Source: an uncultured Sphingomonadaceae bacterium
GTDB lineage: Bacteria > Pseudomonadota > Alphaproteobacteria > Sphingomonadales > Sphingomonadaceae
Direction: 5' to 3'
NCBI GenBank assembly: GCA_946479505.1
Contig: CAMLGC010000100.1
Span: 1 to 7,304 of the forward strand
DNA length: 7,304 bases
Under the pieces are notes generated by a model. That model was not told the origin of the DNA. It was given only the letters and a program-made list of their open reading frames with translations, and made no database searches. Both the position numbers and the translations under genes were made by a program. Below are positions 1 through 5,195 of the stretch, piece after piece (position 1 is the first letter of the stretch; the number at the start of each line of letters is the position of its first letter).

Positions 1-655
1 CGCTGTCGGGAAGCGGCTTTTCGCAGCGGCAGACGAGCATTTCGGGCTGGACGCCCAGCGCGGCGAGCTCGCGCACCGAATGCTGGGTGGGCTTGGTCTT
101 GAGTTCACCGGCGGCCGAGATGAACGGCACGAGCGTGACGTGGATGCTGATCGAATTGCCGCGGCCGAGATCGTTCCTGAGCTGGCGGATCGCCTCGATG
201 AAGGGAAGCGATTCGATGTCGCCGACGGTGCCGCCGATTTCGCACAGCACGAAATCGAGATCGTCGGTATCGGCCTGCGCGAAGGCCTTGATCGCGTCGG
301 TGACGTGCGGGATCACCTGGACGGTGGCGCCGAGATAGTCGCCGCGGCGCTCGCGCTGGATGATCTGGCTGTAGATGCGGCCCGAGGTGACGTTGTCGCT
401 CTGGTGCGCGGCGACGCCGGTGAAGCGCTCGTAATGGCCGAGATCGAGGTCGGTCTCGGCGCCGTCGTCGGTCACATAGACCTCGCCGTGCTGATAGGGC
501 GACATCGTGCCCGGATCGACGTTGAGATACGGATCGAACTTGCGGATGCGCACGCGATAGCCGCGCGCCTGGAGCAACGCGGCGAGGCTCGCCGCCATGA
601 GACCCTTGCCGAGCGAGGAAACCACGCCGCCGGTAATGAAAATGAACCGCGCCAT
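1..655 (-). CDS. pyrG: CTP synthase, N-terminal part (3' end outside window)
   Basis: CTP synthase makes CTP from UTP, ATP and glutamine in the cytosol, the last step of de novo pyrimidine nucleotide synthesis. The window holds the first 218 codons of a protein that is normally about 545 residues, so this is most of the amidoligase domain; the glutaminase domain lies beyond the left edge. Visible hallmarks are the N-terminus [18 protein letters not shown] with the P-loop-like lysine K17, the block [18 protein letters not shown] (41-58), and [14 protein letters not shown] (65-78). D71 and E139 match the metal ligands D72 and E140 of the E. coli enzyme by alignment from memory. The ATG at 655-653 is preceded by a near-ideal ribosome binding site. 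The gene follows secG in the same direction, a common alphaproteobacterial arrangement. Nothing looks broken. Confidence 0.97.
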   Translation of the reverse strand, partial: MARFIFITGGVVSSLGKGLMAASLAALLQARGYRVRIRKFDPYLNVDPGTMSPYQHGEVYVTDDGAETDLDLGHYERFTGVAAHQSDNVTSGRIYSQIIQRERRGDYLGATVQVIPHVTDAIKAFAQADTDDLDFVLCEIGGTVGDIESLPFIEAIRQLRNDLGRGNSISIHVTLVPFISAAGELKTKPTQHSVRELAALGVQPEMLVCRCEKPLPDS

Positions 656-660
656 GGGAA

Positions 661-669
661 TCACCGCCT
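661..669 (-). promoter_or_regulatory. Ribosome binding site of pyrG
   Basis: On the minus strand this reads AGGCGGTGA, one mismatch from the full anti-Shine-Dalgarno complement AGGAGGTGA. Five bases separate it from the ATG at 655-653. It fixes the pyrG start. Confidence 0.8.
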
Positions 670-694
670 AGCGTCTGAACACAGGAGAGGACAA

Positions 695-724
695 GCGCCC
701 GATTGCCCGGGCGCGCGATTTTTT
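695..724. terminator. Hairpin with T-tract between secG and pyrG; direction uncertain
   Basis: A perfect 7-bp stem, GCGCCCG (695-701) with CGGGCGC (708-714), encloses a 6-base loop. On the plus strand it is followed four bases later by six T (719-724), the form of an intrinsic terminator reading rightward. The flanking genes are both on the minus strand. Read in their direction, the hairpin is followed only by the poorer tract TTGTCCTCT, and the T-tract becomes an A-tract before the stem. It may partly terminate secG transcripts, block antisense transcription, or simply be a leader hairpin of pyrG. Confidence 0.45.
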
Positions 725-749
725 CGAACCGTTGAGGCCCGGGGGCCGC

Positions 750-1148
750 TTATTGCGCGAGCGGAACCGCGCCGTTGTCGGCCGGGGCCGGGGTGTTCGA
801 CGCCGCCGCCGCGGCATTCTGGGCGGCGGTCGCGAAGGGTGCCGATCCGGGCGGGGGCGCCGTCGTCGGGCCAGCGGGCGCCACCGGCGCGCTGCGTGCG
901 AGCGAGGTGTCGATCGTCGTCTGATGGCGCGTCGCCGCCATCGTCGCGAGCGCAATGCTCAAAGCCACGAACAGCGTCGCCAGGACCGCCGTCGCGCGCG
1001 TCAGGAAATCGGCGGCGCCGCGCGCCGACATCAGGCCTGAAGGGCTGCCCCCCATGCCGAGGCCGCCGCCCTCCGAGCGCTGCATCAGGATGACCGTGAC
1101 CAGCGCCGCGGCGATGATGGCTTGCAGGACGAGGAGGAATGTGAACAT
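750..1148 (-). CDS. secG: Preprotein translocase subunit SecG
   Basis: SecG is the small accessory subunit of the SecYEG channel in the inner membrane and assists SecA-driven export. The 132-residue protein begins MFTFLLVLQAII and has two hydrophobic segments, about residues 3-22 and 49-72. They are joined by the conserved glycine-rich loop LMQRSEGGGLGMGGS (21-35), which identifies the family. From about residue 74 to the end there is a tail rich in alanine, proline and threonine that looks disordered; it makes the protein somewhat longer than the 110-residue E. coli SecG. I chose the ATG at 1148-1146 because the hydrophobic helix starts there and an AGG lies seven bases upstream. The same frame stays open further upstream (to 1262), but that stretch is arginine-rich, unlike SecG, and crosses the likely promoter. 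The stop is TAA at 752-750. pyrG follows after 94 bases. Confidence 0.95.
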   Translation of the reverse strand: MFTFLLVLQAIIAAALVTVILMQRSEGGGLGMGGSPSGLMSARGAADFLTRATAVLATLFVALSIALATMAATRHQTTIDTSLARSAPVAPAGPTTAPPPGSAPFATAAQNAAAAASNTPAPADNGAVPLAQ

Positions 1149-1185
1149 CGAAAACCTGGATTTGCGGGAAACGGGAACCGCGCGG

Positions 1186-1214
1186 GACATAGGCGCGCAC
1201 CGCCCCGCGATCAA
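1186..1214 (-). promoter_or_regulatory. Candidate secG promoter
   Basis: On the minus strand, TTGATC (plus coordinates 1209-1214) is followed after exactly 17 bases by TATGTC (1186-1191). The -35 matches TTGACA at four of six positions; the -10 matches TATAAT at only three. The predicted transcript start near 1179 would leave a leader of about 31 bases before secG. Position and spacing fit well, sequence only moderately. Confidence 0.4.
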
Positions 1215-1222
1215 CCGCGATC
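1205..1222. repeat. Two direct copies of CCGCGATC, 10 bp apart
   Basis: CCGCGATC occurs at 1205-1212 and again at 1215-1222, so the copies are spaced one helical turn apart. They lie between the two divergent promoter candidates, overlapping the secG -35 box and the place where a -35 box of the rightward promoter would fall. This is a possible regulator site, but short repeats of this composition can also arise by chance in GC-rich DNA. Confidence 0.4.
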
Positions 1223-1241
1223 GGGAGTCGCGCACATTTCC

Positions 1242-1247
1242 TATGAT
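1242..1247 (+). promoter_or_regulatory. Candidate -10 box for the marR-argC-zwf operon
   Basis: TATGAT matches the -10 consensus TATAAT at five of six positions and is one of few AT-rich hexamers in the region. No convincing -35 box is seen 16-18 bases upstream, where the sequence is close to GATCGG, so activation by a regulator or another sigma factor is possible. Transcription would begin near 1253 and give a leader of about 90 bases. Confidence 0.4.
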
Positions 1248-1248
1248 A

Positions 1249-1325
1249 TTTCGGCTGCGCACTGAAACTCACGGGGCCCGAAGGCGTTAATGCCGAGATG
1301 ACCGTCCCAAGAGGGGCAGCCGAGA
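1249..1325 (+). promoter_or_regulatory. Possible structured leader of the plus-strand operon
   Basis: TCGGCTGC (1251-1258) and GCAGCCGA (1316-1323) are perfect inverted repeats. A U-G and a U-A pair can extend the stem outward to 1249/1325. Inside lie ACGG (1271-1274) with CCGT (1302-1305) and the near-palindrome GGCGTTAATGCC (1283-1294). If transcribed, the leader could fold into a nested or branched structure ending 18 bases before the regulator gene. No known riboswitch is recognised. The left arm lies right at the predicted transcript start, so it may be incomplete in the RNA. Confidence 0.25.
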
Positions 1326-1343
1326 CAGCGGAATTTTTCAAAG

Positions 1344-1700
1344 GTGGCGACGCTCGCGCAAAACTCACTGAACACCTGGATGCAGGCGCTGGTCGATTAT
1401 GTGCGGTCGGGCGAACCCGATCTCACGAACCGGCAAATGGCGCTGCTGCTCGTCGTCTATCTGCGCCCCGGCCCCCATACGGTGCGCGGTTTGGCGCGCT
1501 GTCTCAACGTTTCCAAGCCGGTCGTGACCCGCGCCTTGAACAGACTTGGGGCGCTGGGCTATCTGCGCCGCCAGCGCGACGACAGCGACAAGCGCAACAT
1601 CTTCGTCGCGCGCACGTCTGAAGGGGCAGATTTTCTTGAAGAGTTCGGCCATTTTATCGACGAAGGGCCCCTGCCCGACGTCCGCCAGGCTTCCGCGTAA
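1344..1700 (+). CDS. MarR-type winged-helix transcriptional regulator
   Basis: This is a small DNA-binding regulator of 118 residues; its ligand and targets are unknown. An N-terminal helix (about 7-22) leads into LTNRQMALLLVVYL (27-40). The winged helix-turn-helix then includes TVRGLARCLNVSKPVVTRAL (46-65) with the recognition helix around 57-70. The wing is LRRQRDDSDKRNIFVART (74-91), with the basic and acidic pattern typical of MarR wings. A final helix, EGADFLEEFGHFI, ends near 105. It is shorter than usual MarR proteins (about 140-160), mainly at the ends that form the dimer interface. The GTG at 1344 is chosen because it keeps the whole N-terminal helix and the frame is closed by a stop at 1299-1301. 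No strong ribosome binding site precedes it; ATG 1380 is the alternative. It is divergent from secG and heads the operon, so it may regulate itself and the genes downstream. Confidence 0.85.
   Translation: MATLAQNSLNTWMQALVDYVRSGEPDLTNRQMALLLVVYLRPGPHTVRGLARCLNVSKPVVTRALNRLGALGYLRRQRDDSDKRNIFVARTSEGADFLEEFGHFIDEGPLPDVRQASA
1621..1626 (+). promoter_or_regulatory. Putative ribosome binding site for the SH3-domain gene
   Basis: AAGGGG lies nine bases before the TTG at 1636, inside the 3' part of the MarR gene. It is the only purine-rich site near any allowed start of the downstream frame, and so favours TTG 1636 over TTG 1546 or GTG 1753. Confidence 0.35.
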
Positions 1701-2025
1701 GACCTTCGCGCTGAGGGGGCCGCGCGTCGCGCTCGACCCGAAGACGCATGCCGTGCGGCGCGATCTCGCCGATATCCGCCTCGCAGAATACGTATTCGCG
1801 CCGCACTATGCAGCGCCGCTTGCGCGTATCGCGCTGCGCGGTGCCGTGCTCCGCGAATCCCCCGCCGCCGACGCTGCCCGCCTGGCCGATCTGCAACCCG
1901 GCGACCCGTTCGACCTGCTCGACCTTATGAGCGGCCTCGCCTGGGGGATCGCGACGCGACAGGGCCTGGTTGGCTATGTCGACGCCGAGGCGATCGGCCC
2001 CGGCCCCGAGGAGGCGCGCGCATGA
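1636..2025 (+). CDS. Small SH3-domain protein, related to the N-terminal domain of NlpC/P60 peptidases
   Basis: The region from about LDPKTHAVRRDLADIRLA (33-50) through FAPHYAAP (54-61), LQPGDPFDLLD (86-96) and WGIATRQGLVGYVDAEAI (103-120) resembles the bacterial SH3 domain at the N-terminus of alphaproteobacterial NlpC/P60 (C40) cell-wall peptidases. That likeness is judged from remembered family patterns. Those enzymes usually continue into a Cys-His catalytic domain. Here the protein stops after 129 residues, and argC begins at the stop codon, so a peptidase function is not supported; binding of peptidoglycan or a partner protein is a guess. The frame has no ATG. Allowed starts are TTG 1546, TTG 1636 (with an upstream AAGGGG) and GTG 1753. 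I chose 1636, which overlaps the MarR gene by 65 bases in another frame. No signal peptide or membrane segment is seen. The frame is real, since the family pattern fits and the stop overlaps argC as ATGA. Confidence 0.65.
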   Translation: MKSSAILSTKGPCPTSARLPRKTFALRGPRVALDPKTHAVRRDLADIRLAEYVFAPHYAAPLARIALRGAVLRESPAADAARLADLQPGDPFDLLDLMSGLAWGIATRQGLVGYVDAEAIGPGPEEARA

Positions 2026-2951
2026 GCATCGAAATATTCATCGACGGCGCGGCCGGGACGACGGGGCTCGAAATCCGCGAGCGGCTCGCGGGGCGGAGCG
2101 ATCTCACGCTGATCGAAATCGACGAGGCGCGGCGCAAGGACCCGGCGGCGCGCGCCGAGGCCCTCAATGCGGCGGCGTTCGTGATCCTGTGCCTGCCCGA
2201 CGACGCGGCCCGCGAGGCGGTGCGGCTCATCACCAATCCGCTGACGCGCGTGATCGACGCCTCGACCGCGCACCGGACGGCCGACGGCTGGGATTATGGC
2301 TTTCCCGAGTTGGAGCCCGGACAGCAGGAGCGAATCGCGCAATCGCTGCGGGTGGCCAATCCCGGCTGCTATCCGACGGGCTTCCTCGCGCTGGTGCGGC
2401 CACTGGTGCGCGCCGGGCTGGTCCCGCACGACGCACCGCTCAGTGTTAACGCTACCTCCGGCTATTCGGGCGGCGGCAGGACGATGATCGCCGAGTTCGA
2501 AGGGGCCGACGCGTCGGCATTCCGGCCCTACGCGCTCGATCTCGCGCACAAGCACGTGCCCGAGATGCAGCGCCACGCCCGGCTGGCGCATCCGCCGATC
2601 TTCGCGCCTGCGGTGACGAACACCTATCGCGGCATGGTCGTCGAGGTGCCGTTGCCGCTCCATACCTTCACGCGCCGCCCGTCGCTCGCCGCCTGCGAGG
2701 AAGCGCTGCGCGAGGCGTATCGCGAGTCGCCGCTGATCGACGTGCGCGGCGCTGACGACACGACCACCGTCGACATCGCCGAACATGCCGGCAGCGACCG
2801 GATGGCGCTGCGCGTGCGCGGCAACGACGAGACCGGGCAGGCGCGGCTGATCGCGACGCTCGACAACCTCGGCAAGGGCGCCGCGGGGGCTGCGGTGCAG
2901 AACCTCAATATCATGGCGGGGCTCGATCCCGTCGCGGGCCTCCGGCTGTGA
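2022..2951 (+). CDS. argC: N-acetyl-gamma-glutamyl-phosphate reductase, type 2
   Basis: ArgC reduces N-acetylglutamyl 5-phosphate to N-acetylglutamate 5-semialdehyde with NADPH, the third step of arginine synthesis, in the cytosol. The 309-residue length fits the short type 2 class rather than the roughly 340-350-residue type 1. The nucleotide-binding loop is FIDGAAGTTGLEI (6-18). The catalytic cysteine is C116 in VANPGCYPTGF. ATSGYSGGG (144-152) and HKHVPE (176-181) are the expected substrate-site motifs, and KGAAGAAVQN (285-294) is the conserved C-terminal signature. The ATG overlaps the stop of the SH3 gene in ATGA, which suggests translational coupling. zwf follows directly, its ATG 33 bases past the argC stop. 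Arginine genes are often scattered in this group, and no other arg gene is in the window. Its place before an NADPH-generating enzyme is notable but could be incidental. Confidence 0.96.
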   Translation: MSIEIFIDGAAGTTGLEIRERLAGRSDLTLIEIDEARRKDPAARAEALNAAAFVILCLPDDAAREAVRLITNPLTRVIDASTAHRTADGWDYGFPELEPGQQERIAQSLRVANPGCYPTGFLALVRPLVRAGLVPHDAPLSVNATSGYSGGGRTMIAEFEGADASAFRPYALDLAHKHVPEMQRHARLAHPPIFAPAVTNTYRGMVVEVPLPLHTFTRRPSLAACEEALREAYRESPLIDVRGADDTTTVDIAEHAGSDRMALRVRGNDETGQARLIATLDNLGKGAAGAAVQNLNIMAGLDPVAGLRL

Positions 2952-2970
2952 GCCGGCGCCCGATCTCTGC

Positions 2971-2980
2971 AAAGGGGGAA
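2971..2980 (+). promoter_or_regulatory. Ribosome binding site of zwf
   Basis: AAAGGGGGAA lies three bases before the ATG at 2984. The GGGG core is at a workable distance from that ATG. It supports this start over the GTG at 2948, which overlaps the argC stop and would add 12 residues. Confidence 0.65.
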
Positions 2981-2983
2981 TCG

Positions 2984-4444
2984 ATGCGTCATCCCGTGGC
3001 GAAGCTGCTCTTGTTCGGTGCGACGGGCGACCTTGCCCAGCGCATGCTGTTGCCCTCGCTGTTCGGGCTGCATGCCGACGGCCTGCTGCCCGACGGGCTG
3101 ACGATTACCGGCAGCGCGCGCTCCGAGCATGATGACGCGAGCTATCGAAAATTCGCCGCCGACGCGCTCGACGAATTCCTGCCCGAGGACCGCAAGGACA
3201 AGGAGGCGATCGCGAGCTTCCTCGAGCGGCTCGGCTATCAACCGCTCGACGCGACCAAGATCGAGGGGTTCGACGATCTCGCCAAGAAGATCGGCGACAC
3301 GTCGGGCGGACTCGCGATCTTCCTGTCGACCGCGCCGTCACTGTTCCGGCCGACGATCAAAGGTCTCGAATCGGCGGGGCTTGCGGGCGCGAACGTGCGG
3401 ATCGGGCTCGAGAAGCCGCTCGGCAACGATCTGCAATCGAGCCGCGAGATCAACGACGCGGTGGCCGAGGTCTTTCCCGAGGAGCGCACCTTCCGCATCG
3501 ACCATTATCTCGGCAAGGAGACGGTGCAGAACATCCTCGCTTTGCGCTTCGGCAATGCGCTGTTCGAGCCGATCTGGAATGCTCGCGGGATCGAGCATGT
3601 ACAGATCACCGTTTCGGAGACGGTGGGCCTGGAAGGCCGCGCGGGCTTCTACGACGATACCGGCGCGCTGCGCGACATGGTGCAGAACCACATGCTCCAG
3701 CTCCTCGCGCTGATCGCGATGGAGCCGCCTGCCCATTTCAACGGCACCGCCGTCCGTGACGAAAAGGTGAAGGTGCTCCGTTCGCTGCGCCAGATGGCGC
3801 CCGACGAGGTGCCGCACCTCACCGTGACCGGGCAGTATAATGCGGGCGCGGTGAACGGGGAGATCGTCCACGGCTATGCCGACGAACTCGGCCATGCCTC
3901 GGGCACCGAGACGTTCGTGGCCTTGAAGGCGCATGTCGATAACTGGCGCTGGCAGGGCGTGCCCTTCTACCTGCGCACGGGCAAAAGGCTGCCGACGCGG
4001 CAGTCGGAAATCTACATCAAGTTCAAGCCGGTGCCGCATTCGATGTTCGCCGAGCGCGGCGGCACGCTCCAGGCGAACAAGCTCATCATCCGGCTCCAGC
4101 CCGAGGAATATGTCCGGCTGCTCGTGATGGCGAAGGAGCCGGGGCTCGACCGCGAGGGCGTTCACCTGCAGGAGGTGCCGCTCAACCTCAGCCTCGACGT
4201 GCAGTTTGCAGGCACGCGGCGCCGCATCGCCTACGAACGACTGCTCCTTGATCTGATCGAAGGAGACCCGACCTTGTTCGTGCGGCGCGACGAGGTCGAG
4301 GCGCAGTGGCAGTGGATCGACGCGATCCGCAAAGGCTGGGCCGAGCACGACGTCAAGCCCAAGCCCTATCCGTCGGGAAGCTGGGGGCCGTCGGCCGCGA
4401 TCGCGCTTACCGAGCGCGACGGGGTGACGTGGCACGACGAGTGA
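2984..4444 (+). CDS. zwf: Glucose-6-phosphate 1-dehydrogenase
   Basis: Zwf oxidises glucose 6-phosphate to 6-phosphoglucono-1,5-lactone and reduces NADP+ (sometimes NAD+). It opens the oxidative pentose phosphate and Entner-Doudoroff routes in the cytosol. The 486-residue length is normal. The coenzyme loop is FGATGDLAQRMLLPSLF (11-27). EKPLG is at 143-147, the substrate signature RIDHYLGKE at 171-179, and DMVQNHMLQ at 231-239. H236 in that last block is expected to be the catalytic base, paired with D173/H174, by comparison with the Leuconostoc enzyme. RTGKRL is at 331-336. In the loop the common pattern GDLAKRKL reads GDLAQRML, so a usually conserved lysine is methionine. I prefer ATG 2984, with its good ribosome binding site, over GTG 2948. 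It lies between argC and pgl, 43 bases before the latter. Confidence 0.96.
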   Translation: MRHPVAKLLLFGATGDLAQRMLLPSLFGLHADGLLPDGLTITGSARSEHDDASYRKFAADALDEFLPEDRKDKEAIASFLERLGYQPLDATKIEGFDDLAKKIGDTSGGLAIFLSTAPSLFRPTIKGLESAGLAGANVRIGLEKPLGNDLQSSREINDAVAEVFPEERTFRIDHYLGKETVQNILALRFGNALFEPIWNARGIEHVQITVSETVGLEGRAGFYDDTGALRDMVQNHMLQLLALIAMEPPAHFNGTAVRDEKVKVLRSLRQMAPDEVPHLTVTGQYNAGAVNGEIVHGYADELGHASGTETFVALKAHVDNWRWQGVPFYLRTGKRLPTRQSEIYIKFKPVPHSMFAERGGTLQANKLIIRLQPEEYVRLLVMAKEPGLDREGVHLQEVPLNLSLDVQFAGTRRRIAYERLLLDLIEGDPTLFVRRDEVEAQWQWIDAIRKGWAEHDVKPKPYPSGSWGPSAAIALTERDGVTWHDE

Positions 4445-4476
4445 CCTCGTCCGTTCCTCCGTCACGACACGAACAT

Positions 4477-4481
4477 AAGGA
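4477..4481 (+). promoter_or_regulatory. Ribosome binding site of pgl
   Basis: AAGGA stands six bases before the ATG at 4488, in the 43-base gap after zwf. The gap shows no hairpin or promoter, so zwf and pgl are probably read from one transcript. Confidence 0.6.
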
Positions 4482-4487
4482 CCGTAC

Positions 4488-5195
4488 ATGACCGAAATCG
4501 AATGGTGGGAGTATGACGACGCCGAGGAGATGGCCGAGGCGGTCGCGGGTGACGCGGCGTTCGTGATCGAGAGCGCGCTCGACGCGCGCGGCCAGGCGGT
4601 GATCGCGCTTCCCGGCGGCAAGACGCCGCTGCCGATCTATGCGAAGCTCGCCGAGAAGCAGCTCGACTGGAAACGGGTGACGATCCTACCCACCGACGAC
4701 CGGCTGGTGCCGATGGGCGATCCACTGTCGAACGTCACCGCCATCGCCAAGATATTCCTGCCGCTGAAAGCGCGGGTGATGCCGATCACCAGCGAGGCGG
4801 CAGCCGATTACAGGGCCGCAGGCCGCGCGGCCGATGCGCGGTTGCAGGACGTGCACTGGCCGCTCGATCTGTGCCTGCTCGGGGTGGGTGCGGACGGGCA
4901 TACCGCGTCGATCTTCCCGGGCGACGATTTCGAGGAGGCGGTCGCCGGCCCGCGCGAGCGGCGCGCGATCGGGGTAATGCCTGCCGATCTGCCCGCCGAG
5001 GCGCCGGTACCGCGCATCACGCTGACCCGCGCGGCGATGGTGACCGCCCGCGCGCTGACGCTCGCCGTCACCGGCGACGCCAAGCGCCGCGTGATCGAGG
5101 AGGCGATCGCGCAGGGCCCCTCCTCGAGCTATCCGATCGGGCGCGTGCTCGCCGACGTCGAGCTGCCCGTCGATATCCATTGGAGCCCGGCATGA
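4488..5195 (+). CDS. pgl: 6-phosphogluconolactonase (DevB/SOL type)
   Basis: Pgl hydrolyses the lactone made by Zwf to 6-phosphogluconate, which prevents build-up of the reactive lactone. The 235-residue length is typical of the DevB/SOL family, unrelated to the E. coli YbhE-type enzyme. Family motifs are [12 protein letters not shown] (40-51), the phosphate-binding loop; [15 protein letters not shown] (68-82), where relatives usually have DER instead of DDR; and [18 protein letters not shown] (128-145), the strongest signature, whose histidine H138 is expected at the active site. RITLTRAAM (176-184) is also characteristic. The start is ATG 4488 with AAGGA upstream. The stop TGA overlaps the edd start as ATGA (5192-5195), a sign of coupled translation. 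The flanking genes encode the steps before and after, which confirms the assignment. Confidence 0.95.
   Translation: MTEIEWWEYDDAEEMAEAVAGDAAFVIESALDARGQAVIALPGGKTPLPIYAKLAEKQLDWKRVTILPTDDRLVPMGDPLSNVTAIAKIFLPLKARVMPITSEAAADYRAAGRAADARLQDVHWPLDLCLLGVGADGHTASIFPGDDFEEAVAGPRERRAIGVMPADLPAEAPVPRITLTRAAMVTARALTLAVTGDAKRRVIEEAIAQGPSSSYPIGRVLADVELPVDIHWSPA

Noticed and set aside
80..1093. A 337-codon plus-strand frame across pyrG and secG
   Set aside because: It covers two well-supported minus-strand genes and their gap, and its composition is typical of shadow frames.
1225..1229. GAGTC, a GANTC (CcrM-type) methylation site in the divergent promoter region
   Set aside because: Several other GANTC sites are scattered through the coding regions (for example near 211, 658, 2979 and 5291), so one in the promoter is not unusual.
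1149..1262. An upstream extension of the secG frame
   Set aside because: The frame is open, but the residues are arginine-rich and unlike SecG. The stretch contains the likely promoter, and the membrane helix begins at the ATG at 1148.
1546..1635. A longer form of the SH3-domain gene starting at TTG 1546
   Set aside because: No ribosome binding site precedes it, and the added residues are low-complexity (Ala, Ser, Thr) out-of-frame translation of the MarR gene.
1974..2972. A 332-codon open frame on the minus strand opposite argC
   Set aside because: Antisense shadow; argC is fully supported by its catalytic and nucleotide-binding motifs.
4445..4487. The gap between zwf and pgl as a possible terminator or promoter
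   Set aside because: Only a ribosome binding site is visible; no stem with a T-run and no promoter-like pair of hexamers.
3338..4621. A 427-codon open frame on the minus strand opposite zwf and early pgl
   Set aside because: Same pattern of antisense codons of a real gene. It crosses the zwf-pgl junction and has no family motif.
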